NCBI GenBank assembly: GCA_027578815.1
Contig: JANBTH010000508.1
Location: forward strand, 1-15,787
From: Coemansia sp. RSA 1804
Taxonomy: Eukaryota; Kickxellomycota; Kickxellomycetes; Kickxellales; Kickxellaceae
DNA: 15,787 bases
Direction: 5' to 3'
The notes under the pieces are model-generated. The model did no database searches. It was not told where the DNA came from and saw only the letters and a program-made list of their open reading frames with translations. Shown one piece after another: positions 1-8,900 of the stretch. The translations under genes and the position numbers were made by a program. Numbering within the stretch: the first letter of the stretch is position 1; each line of letters starts with the position of its first letter.

Positions 1-2459
1 AGAGTGCCATCTAGACCTGCTTGCGAGCCAAACGAATGAATCAGTATATCAAGACACGCAACCACTGCCTGCTTTAAAGTAGGTTTGGACCGGGTCGCCC
101 ATTCCTTAAGCGACGCATTAAAGACGGTTGTGGCCTCGTCAGAAGGATTCGGATTGGTGGTTGTGAAGGACTCGCCAGACTCGAACGAAGAACGAGCGGT
201 GCGCGATGCGCTAAGCAACGCTTGTGGCGACTGAGAAGCCTGCGACTGTGATGTGAATGCCGTAGCAGCGGCAGCTGAAGCGGCAGCGGTCACTGCAGCA
301 AATGCACTGGCACCGTCGGAAAACATTGACATTGCAGAGTACCCATGTGCCGAGGATTCGCTCTGGCGAACAGGTGTGCTTGAGGAGGAGGAGGGGTTCA
401 AATCGCTCCTAAACTTGCCCGTTGCCGATGTGCGCAAAAGAATAGGGACGGCCATGAGCAGGAACTGGCGCAAGAAGAAGAACGACTTTCGGTTGTAACC
501 CAGCCCGCGAAACAGACCACTTATTTCAGATGACATTTCCAGTTGGTCCGACAGCGCCAGCGACGAGTATGAGCTGGTCCATCCGCGCTGCAGCCAGTCG
601 TTGATCACAGACCTCAATGGAATGTTCTGAACGTTTGCTACCACGTCTCGGGTTGTCTGCGATGCGGTGTCCATTGGCCTTGGATGAAGCCGATGGATCT
701 CGAGAAGCGAGTTAAGGGCTCTTTCGGGGTCGTCCAGAAACGATTCCCGTGTTGCAAAAAGCACGAGTGCTTCACGAATACACGCCTCTGCGTGCAATAG
801 AGGCGTGAATGAGTAGCATTTTTCGTAAAGAAGCGGAATTTGCCCAAACAACTCGCTGATTCTTCCCAAGACCTCAACAAGACTGAACTCCTCGCTTGGA
901 ACGTCTTTCTGACCGCCGGTGCTGCTTTCATCCTTGTCATGCGTCAATGCGCCGCCTGTGGCCACAGCAGGTCCCTTCACATTCGCTGCGGTCTGTGGAT
1001 TTGCTTGGGATGGCCTTTTCATCGATGCACGGATGCTAGCAAGGGAAAACGCGGTTTCGCTAACACTTGTCTTGGGCATGGCTGACAAGTACGCGTTTGC
1101 GAGGCGACGCTCGTTCTGCCGCTCGCACATTTGCAAAAGCGAGGCACAATACCCCTCCATCGCAACCGCCTGCCACAGATAGTCGGAGAACGTCCGGCTG
1201 ACATCTATGGATGTGGAAAACGCATTGCACGCTTCCCCGAGTCGGCCCGACATGAGGTACAGATCACCTTGGAGCTTTTTCAATCGTCCAGAACTGGCTG
1301 AATCGCCCATGCTGTTGTTTGTCGCCTGCTTTTTCTCTCGTGTAGACGGAGAAAGCGCAGAATTGGATGGCGACAAACTAGGATGCACCGTGTCGGGCTT
1401 GCCCATATTTGCTGTCACAATCTCTCTGTCGATCTCTCCTCCAAACCGTCCTTGGCGCGAAGACGCTTGAGACAATCCGCCCGGAGTGCTGGCTGCACTA
1501 CCACCGCCACCGCCAGAAGCCACGTCGCCGGCTGGCAGACTCTGTGTGGACTCGCGACGCCCAAAATTAGCCTGCGATACCCGTCGAGTCATTGTCTGAG
1601 CAGCCGCAGTGCTTGTCTCCTGTATTGAACGCCGACCACCGTGCATGTCAGAGACGCTGGAGGCAGCAGGCGACACAGCGTCCTTGTCAAGAGAGCTAGA
1701 GGACCGGCGAAAAGGTGACTGCATGGCGTTTTCGGTAGGTGTCTGCAGCCCCGACTTGTCCTCGATCGACTTGACCATCAGATCCAGGGCCGAAAGCATC
1801 GTTCCAGCAAAGTCGCAGAGCAGTGTCTGCAGATAGAACAGCAGCGTCCCGCCGGCGTTCGGAATAACAGTCACCCCATTGACGTCGTCGAGCTGCTCGG
1901 GTAGTGGATCGAATGCCCAGCACCTGTACGCAACTGCTGTTGTGTGGCGCGACAACGTGCGCAGAAACTCTTCATAGCAGTCCGCTACGCTGTCACAAAG
2001 CTGGCAATCCAAGATACCGATGACGCCTAATGTCTGTCGGTACGTCTGCAGACCCTCGAGATACTCGTGGTCGTCGTTTGGTTCCACCGAAAAAAGGAAA
2101 CGCAGCTCGCCTTCAGCCGCCATTCCTGTTGTAGCACCACCACCACCGATACTTCCAGCTTCCTTATAAGAAGTGCCCGAGTACTTTGCAGCCAACGACG
2201 CCTCCACATGGGGCATGATATCTGAAATTGAGAGTCTGGAGAACTGTGCTATTGCATTCACCCAATGCAGCATCCTTTCTCGTCGAACAGGCCCGACTGG
2301 CACGAGCAGCACGCGGATGCCAGCGACATCAACAGGGGTGACGGTTGATGCGACAAAGCAATGTCGTCTGCTGATTTTGTTAATTTGACTATCGCTGAAC
2401 GGAGAATGGCTGCTTGAGACATTGTCTTCGTAGCCATTCTGGCTTTCGGCATCAACCAT
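1..2459 (-). CDS. TRS120: TRAPPII complex subunit Trs120 / TRAPPC9 (5' part, runs off left edge)
   Basis: N-terminal 819 codons of a Trs120/TRAPPC9/HypA-type protein. In this family it is a TRAPPII-specific subunit needed for Rab11/Ypt31 activation and late-Golgi/endosome traffic. I read every in-frame triplet from the ATG at 2459 to the left edge and saw no stop and no intron. Family-like stretches are the N-terminal strand IRVLLVPVGPVRRERM (residues 48-63) followed by SISDI, LRFLFSVEPNDD and LGVIGILDC, then GDLYLMSGRLGEACNAFSTS (from about residue 395, TPR-like), LLYEKCYSFTPLLHAEACI (about 540-560) and GLGYNRKSFFFLRQ (from 652), a hallmark of the family. Fungal homologues are about 1100-1300 residues, so roughly a third is missing on the left. 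The start is the first ATG after an in-frame stop at 2673-2675, with context GCGAAATGG (A at -3, G at +4). Long Ser/Gly/Ala-rich segments (about 228-388, 457-530 and 682-776) look like disordered loops. The next gene upstream is the kinase, in tandem. Confidence 0.9.
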   Translation of the reverse strand, partial: MVDAESQNGYEDNVSSSHSPFSDSQINKISRRHCFVASTVTPVDVAGIRVLLVPVGPVRRERMLHWVNAIAQFSRLSISDIMPHVEASLAAKYSGTSYKEAGSIGGGGATTGMAAEGELRFLFSVEPNDDHEYLEGLQTYRQTLGVIGILDCQLCDSVADCYEEFLRTLSRHTTAVAYRCWAFDPLPEQLDDVNGVTVIPNAGGTLLFYLQTLLCDFAGTMLSALDLMVKSIEDKSGLQTPTENAMQSPFRRSSSSLDKDAVSPAASSVSDMHGGRRSIQETSTAAAQTMTRRVSQANFGRRESTQSLPAGDVASGGGGGSAASTPGGLSQASSRQGRFGGEIDREIVTANMGKPDTVHPSLSPSNSALSPSTREKKQATNNSMGDSASSGRLKKLQGDLYLMSGRLGEACNAFSTSIDVSRTFSDYLWQAVAMEGYCASLLQMCERQNERRLANAYLSAMPKTSVSETAFSLASIRASMKRPSQANPQTAANVKGPAVATGGALTHDKDESSTGGQKDVPSEEFSLVEVLGRISELFGQIPLLYEKCYSFTPLLHAEACIREALVLFATRESFLDDPERALNSLLEIHRLHPRPMDTASQTTRDVVANVQNIPLRSVINDWLQRGWTSSYSSLALSDQLEMSSEISGLFRGLGYNRKSFFFLRQFLLMAVPILLRTSATGKFRSDLNPSSSSSTPVRQSESSAHGYSAMSMFSDGASAFAAVTAAASAAAATAFTSQSQASQSPQALLSASRTARSSFESGESFTTTNPNPSDEATTVFNASLKEWATRSKPTLKQAVVACLDILIHSFGSQAGLDGT

Positions 2460-2528
2460 TTCGCTGCACCGTCGATTGCTGCTGCTCCTAGTGGGGTGTG
2501 TGATGTGGATATTAGACCTTGTTTGTCG

Positions 2529-2538
2529 ATATATAAAG
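2529..2538 (-). promoter_or_regulatory. TATA-like element upstream of Trs120
   Basis: Read on the minus strand the site is CTTTATATAT, about 70 bases before the Trs120 ATG. The spacing suits a fungal TATA element with a short leader, but the flanks are AT-rich, so a chance match is possible. Confidence 0.3.
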
Positions 2539-2561
2539 AAGGAGAAGAAGAAACAAGTGTC

Positions 2562-2578
2562 AATAAATAAATAAATAA
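2562..2578. repeat. AAAT/ATAA tetranucleotide microsatellite
   Basis: About four tandem copies of a 4-base ATAA unit lie in the Trs120 upstream region. It is a simple repeat with no coding role. Confidence 0.75.
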
Positions 2579-2923
2579 CTAGATAAATGGGAAAAAGAGA
2601 AACATGCAAGAGGTTGCTGCTGGTGATGGTGATGATGACATCTTTGTTTTCGCTAAAAAAATCTAAAGTGCTTTAAACCCTGGTGTATCCAATGTTCAAA
2701 AGCTCTAGTCGGTCATTCACAAATCGCACAGACAAAGGAGATTGTTAGCTCCCGCTTCTTCTCTCTTTCAAGAGCGCAAGAGCTGGGGAATAAAAAGGAA
2801 ATTATAGTATAAGGAAAACTACGGCACACAGTCACTAACGCAGAATAATTATAAAACAGCAAAACAACGGGCACCAAAAGTAGCGCAGTTGCCTCCGATT
2901 AAAACAATAAAAACATACAAAAG

Positions 2924-5900
2924 TCAAGCCTTTCGGGCTCGTGTCATGTTGCCATATGCAGCGTGTTGCTGCTGCTGCGTGAGTTGCGGTGGGATGTAGC
3001 CGCCGTGGGCTGCTGCTGCCATTGCTGCTTGTTGCGAATGCTGTGTCTGGATCTGGTGCGGCTGCGGTGCCACCTGGCCTCCTCCTCCGGGAACCATCAT
3101 GTATCCCGGTTGCGGTGCGCCCATCGGAGCATAATGCATAGGCATTGCCGCCATACCCATTGCAGGCTGGCGCTGGATCGGCATATCGGTTACCCAGGGA
3201 TGGCGAAGCGCGTCTTCAGGCGTGATCCGCACCGCGGGATCCCACGCCAGCGTCCGCATGATAAAATCAACAAGCCGCGGATCACGCGCACGTCCCAACA
3301 CCTGCGCAAGCGGCCGAGATCCAGGGCGACGCTTCTTGCCCTTGCTGCTGGTGTACGGCTTGATAACAACGTTTCCAACAAGACACGCGTTGTTTGGCAA
3401 AAGCATCATTCCGCCAGTAGGTGTCGCTTGCACGCCATAGGGCGCGGGATCGGCAAAGTCACCGCAACGCGGTGCACGCTCGAGCATATACGCAGGAGGT
3501 GGGCCGAGGACTTCAACAATGCTTGCCAGCTGCTCACGCTCGTTTTCGCCCGGGAACAGGGGATATCCAGTCAGCATCTCAACGACAATACAGCCAAGAG
3601 ACCAAACGTCAATTCCAGTGCCGTAGGGCAGACCCAATATAACTTCAGGCGCTCTGTAGAAGCGGGACTGGATGTATGTGTACACGCGCTCGGTCTCGAA
3701 ACAGCTGGACCCAAGATCGATGACCTTGATGGCGTAGGCCCCGCGATGCATATCGGCAGCAAGCTGCGGGTTGGCTAGCGGATGGGTTGAAGCACCAGCT
3801 GCTCCAGAAGGTCCGACGTTGCGGCGAGATGGCATTGGCGGCGGATGGACAAGAAGAATGTTTTCGGGTTTCAGATCGGCATGGATGATGCGATGACGGC
3901 CCATCAGCTGTAACGACTGGAGCAGCTGGATGGTGAAACTGCGCAGCAGAGGAACCGGGGTTCCTGTAAACTGGTGTGCTTTCAGCCACTCATACAGATT
4001 GATGCTGAGAAGCTCCATCACAATGCACAAGTGGCTACGGAAGTAAAAGCTCGCAGTCATCTGCAGAATGTTATGCGCGCCCGAGGGATCCCACCGTCGC
4101 AGACACTCGAGAAGCTTAACCTCCACCTGCGCCTGGTGGTGGAAGCGCTTGCGGTTGCGGATGACCTTGATAGCAACAATCTCGCCGGTCTTGTGGTCAC
4201 GAGTGCGAAGAACCTGTCCAAAGGACCCTTTGCCGAGGATCTCCAGTATCTCGTACCGATACAGCAGATGGTCGTGGTTGTGGATTATGTAGTCGCCGCG
4301 CTCGTCATCAAAGTTATAAGCCCCACGGCCAGGCACGCGCGCCTTTGCGTTGCCCACGTAATATACGTATGGAAATTCTAGAATCTCCGCGCGTTCCTGA
4401 GCGCTCAGCTGCTGGCCATAACGAGCAATCGCCTCTTGCGGCGTCAGTGCTGGCACACCGCCCAAATTCATGTCATCTGGCGTCCGGCCACTCAGCCGCG
4501 ATGACGAGTGAGCAGACGACGAATGTGCTCGAGACTGCGAAGAGTGTGCTGGCACAGAGACCTGCAAGCCTTGCTGTTTCTGCGGCTGCCCAGCGCCAGA
4601 AGACGTCTGCTCGTTTCCTGGGGCCTTGGGCGCAGAATACTGCACATTCATGGTCTGTTGTGTCGGCGCCGGCGCCGCAGAAACGACAGAAGACGGCCCC
4701 TTTTTCTGTCCAAAACGCTGCTGGTAGCTCATGACCTGTGACCGAACGCCTTGTCCAACAATAGGATGCGTCTGCAAAGGAACATTTGGCGCTGTTGCCT
4801 GCGATGCTCCTGCATTAGTATCACCGCCTACAACGCTGGCAGAAACACCTGTACGAAGCGCCCCAGGTCTGTTTGTGGATGGCTGATAGGACGAACTGTA
4901 ACTGCCAATTCCAATTGCACTTGCTGACGACGCCACTGGCGCATTGTTCTGGCCACGCCCTGCTGTGTTCTGAGTAGGCTTACTCTTCATTGGGCGAAGT
5001 TTAGACTGTTGGTCTTGTTGCTTTTGAGCGTCATCTCCATTGCCATCATCAGCAGGCTTTTTCGGAGAATTCATCATAGAATTGCTCTCGCGATGCGCTA
5101 GCTTTGTGCCTGCTACGCCAGTATATGTTGCTGGCGTGCGATAAGGAGCACCACTTCCTCCGCCTGCTGCAGAGGTCTTCTCCTCAGCGTCGCGTACATT
5201 CTGTTGCGTTCGCCACGTTGGCAGCTTTGCTCCGCCGTCCACCCTTCCTGTGCGTGCAGATGCGCCAACGGCATTTGGTCGTGCACGGTCAGTATCTGCT
5301 GCACCTGGCGGCGACTTCACCGATGTCTCTAGCTTTGCCTGTAGCGGCCGATGGGTTCTCGAATAGCTAGCAGATGCTCGCGACTGCGATGCGCCAGATC
5401 CATGTTTGGACTGAGCACTGTTATCTCTAGAGTCCTTATCAGAAGAACTTGCGAGTCGACTGCTGCTGCTTGGCCCGGCTCCTGTTGCTGTGAGAGGCAT
5501 GCGCCTGGACGTGTCGGGTCCTGCTGCTGCTGCTGCACGTGCGCGCTCTGGATCAATGGATAGTCTAGTGGCCTGGTGTGTCATCCGACGTGGCCGGCCT
5601 GCCGCACCTGCAGCGGCAGAAGTTGCAAGAACAGCGCTCCGTTCCTCATCTGCGCCATTAGCCGCAGCATGCGCGTTGTTTGATGGCCTGTTCGAATACT
5701 GTCGTTCTGCCGTTTGTATTCTTGATCGACCATTGACACCACCTCCAACAAGCCTTGTTCGTGTGGCAGTGCTAATAGTAGCTGCCCCCGTCTTTACGCC
5801 GGAGACCTGTGTTGTGTCCATATGTGCAGCGCCCGCATCCTCATCTTCGGGCGACAGTGTCGGTGCATTCTCAAACCCACCACTTCTGCTGCGGCGTCTT

Positions 5901-8900
5901 AACTGGGGGTTTAGATAATTACTTGCGGTGGCTCGCGACATGGTTTGGGCCTTTGCTATCGTCGGTTGAGGCTTTTTCAAATCAGTGGCTCTAGAGATAT
6001 TCTGATTTTTGCTTGTCGAACGATTATCCCGTGCTCGTGTGGCCAAACTGTTAGGATTTGATTTGGCTGCAACGCGTAGTACAGAGGGCTGAGAAATACC
6101 GGAATTTGTCTGTCGAGGTGTTCCTATGGTTTTTGTCCTTCCAAGCTGCCTTAACTGTCTAGTTGGAAGAGAGGATACTGAAGGTGACGATGTTGATGTG
6201 TTGGTTTGACTTGCTTCTTCCTCGTCTTCTGCTTCCTCTTCTGCTTCAGGAGATAATACCAGCTCTTTTGCCTTTGTTCCTTCTGTTGTCCTCAACTGAT
6301 GGATGCTTGTGCGGCGTAGAGACGATAATGAAGATGGCGAGGCAATTTTTGAGCCGTGCTTTGTAGCTCTCCGTGGTGCCGATGACCTCGAGTTAATAGG
6401 GAAAATATTTGCGTCAGAATAGTTTAGTCCAAGTGTGCTGGTGCCGCTTCCACCAACACCCATAGTGGTTCGTCTGGCAGGACGTGCGGGGATTCGCGGA
6501 TAGGAGGGACCTGGTTTGCTTTCAGGTTCCGATAGGTTTGGCCCTGTTGGCGAGTATGGCTCTCCAAAGTCTTCCTGTACTGTTTCCCGAGAAGAGATAG
6601 CCTCGGTAAGCGTTCGTTCATGTGCTGGGGCCTTGCCCTGTCGACCACCTTTTCTGCCTAGTATCTGGGTTTGGCTTTCTGGCATAAAGGACGGTATAGC
6701 AGCTTCGTGTTCGGTACACTTGCTGCCCCCGGTGCTATTGCTGCTATTTCCGCTTTGGCTATCGCTTCTCGCGATATCTGCTTCGCTTCCAGTGTTGCTG
6801 CGGCTGAAGGATGAGCCTGAGTAGTGATTGGGGAAAACAGAGCCTTCCGCAATCTCTGAGCACGGAGATAAGTCTTCTGCGTAGTAGCTAATAAACACGG
6901 TGAGTAGAGAAGGTAATGTGGATAATACAACCTTAGTATCTATTTTCAGCGAAAACAGAAATAAATCCGCGCTCTCTTGGCTAGACAATTATAGAAAAAG
7001 CCTGTTGCGATATACACTTTTTTGTGCTTGCATCAATGTAGTGGAAAGAGAGGAGGGGAACGCAGCATGCCAATCGCATACACATAAAAAAGTGTATAAA
7101 TAGTTGTATGCGGCTTGTCCAAAGAAGAGTGCATCGGAAGACTCTGTATATCCAACATAAGCGCATCAACAACAACAACAAAATGAAACACAAACATTGA
7201 CACAGAAAAAAATTTTAAGCACTGTACCTGGCACGTTCCCGACCGGATTGTCCGCGAGAGTAGCCAATTGAAGAGTCTACCGAAAGCTCTGAGATGCTTG
7301 GACTGGGTTTCGCTTCTATAAAACGTGGTAGTCGTTCAAGGTCGCAGGAATTAGGAATATAGTGAGTGCATAAATAAGAAAAAAGAAAGAAAACAGACAC
7401 TAGGCAATGAATGCGTGCTCTGTGTGATTCAGTAAATGGGAGGAGGGACAAATGTGAGCAAACAAACAAAGAGTAGAATTACTATTGTGGTGATTTTGGA
7501 CAAGAGCAAGAGCTATGCCAGACTAAATAATAAAGAAAAGAAAGTGCTATGTTTTTGGAAACAGCAACTTCCACCGCTGGTGTTTGGCACGAGCGGCAGG
7601 TACTCTGGAAGAAGAGAAAAATAATAGAGAAAAGAGGAAAGAAAAAAGGAAAGAAAAAATTATAATAGTGGAAGAAAAAAAAAAAGAAAATGCATGAGCA
7701 ACAGCAGCAGTGGATGAGGATGATAGTAGAGCTGCTGCACCAAACAGACAAAAAAAGCAAGGGAAAGGGGATAGATGATGTCTGTGTTGCGCACGCTGTG
7801 CAACGCCCCCATTTCCTCTTCTTTTTTATCCTGCCTCTTTAAGCGAGCACTGTGTGTGCCTAGCCTGGCTATCAGGCCGTGGTAAACGCAACGTGGCATA
7901 GTATCTAGACGAGCCAGATCCAGAGCACAGCTGTATTTATCTGAAAGTGCTGCAACAGCTTGCTGGCCTACAGCGCCATGTTCTACTGGTTTTGTCGCCT
8001 TAATTGGCAAGAAAAGGGATAGGCACATGGCGTGTCCTGGGCCGGCTTGCAGGCATAGTCCCTGGTGCCCTGAGCCAGAGCAAAAACACATGGCAACATT
8101 AGCAGCTGAAAGACAAGAAGATGGCGCTGAGAGCCGACGGCATCATCTTTGCCACCCCCGCTCCGGCCAGCTGCTGCTATTCAAAAGCCCTGGCTCTAGC
8201 GCATGCGGCTTGCTGTGTGGCTAGAGTGCAACCAGAAGGCTTGTGTACAAGCCAAGAAGAAAAGCAGGCAGCACGTTGGGCATTTATCTCTAGACAAGAG
8301 AAGCAGACCGCCCTAAGCCACGCCTATCAGTGCAGCTGAAAGCAAGAGGAACAAGCCAGAAGCCATTTACTACTCGACAACAAGCAGCTTTCTTGGAAAG
8401 TCTGGTCCTCCAATTCTCTCTCCCCCTGCTTGTAGGCAGACAGGCTTTGCTGGACATTTGATTGTGGTTGGGACAACAACAGGTGGCTTTGTTATCAAGC
8501 AACAAGGCTGGCTTTCTTTTGTTGTGGGTATCCGTCTAGGGGTCTTGCTTACCTGTCTGTGAATATCGGGGTATTACGATCTGGAGTATGTTTGGTCGGA
8601 TAAAGACGTTCTTTATGTATCCTACGCGGTTGGTTGCGCGTGGTTCCAAGGATCCAATAATACAAAAAAGAATGGATATAGTACAAAAATAATTAATCCA
8701 GCAGTCTTGTTTGGGAAAAGAAATCCTCAAAGCAACTCCATGCTCATCATTCTTCTCTTTTTCCACACAGTTTGGAGAATTGGCAAAGTCAAACCATTCG
8801 ACTGGGTTTTCACTTAATTCCACATGCTCCCCACACAAACACACAAGCGTAAGCACGCAGAGCATATAGACAGCACATAAAAAGCACACACGCGCATGCA

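Larger units (their letters stand above)
2460..2923. other. Spacer between kinase stop and Trs120 start
   Basis: This 464-bp AT-rich spacer separates two minus-strand genes, so it must hold the kinase 3' UTR/terminator and the Trs120 promoter and leader. No open frame of note is present. I saw no exact AATAAA on the minus strand; the kinase stop is followed on the transcript by a T-rich stretch (TTTTTATTGTTTTAA), which may serve 3' processing. The Trs120 frame stays open upstream of its ATG up to the stop at 2673-2675 but contains no further in-frame ATG. Confidence 0.6.
2924..6887 (-). other. Kinase gene last exon
   Basis: The 3964-bp exon begins after the acceptor TTTATTAG, with CTCAC as a likely branch site about 15 bases upstream, and ends with TGA at 2924-2926. 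The frame stays open further upstream of this acceptor, to about 6988, but that extension has no ATG and reads as intron-like hydrophobic sequence. The acceptor at 6888 restores the reading phase left by the 88-bp exon: AG plus C gives Ser161. Confidence 0.75.

Noticed and set aside
253..1836. Several short plus-strand frames over positions 253-1836
   Set aside because: They are antisense shadows of the uninterrupted Trs120 frame, which I read through without a stop.
2963..3778. 271-codon plus-strand open frame opposite the kinase domain
   Set aside because: It is antisense to a highly conserved kinase domain, has no family resemblance, and starts at TTG.
3800..3870. Insertion between catalytic loop and DLG as an unspliced intron
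   Set aside because: The only GT-AG pair (GTCCAT to CCGCAG) has a poor donor, and the segment is in frame with coding-like codons, so it is kept as coding.
6888..6988. Upstream extension of the kinase frame from a TTG at 6988 as the protein N terminus
   Set aside because: There is no ATG, the extension reads like intron sequence, and a good acceptor at 6888 joins in phase with an upstream exon.
7549..7674. Plus-strand frame starting MFLETATSTAGVWHERQ
   Set aside because: It is short and mostly coded by the polypurine tract (Lys-rich), within an intron of the opposite strand.
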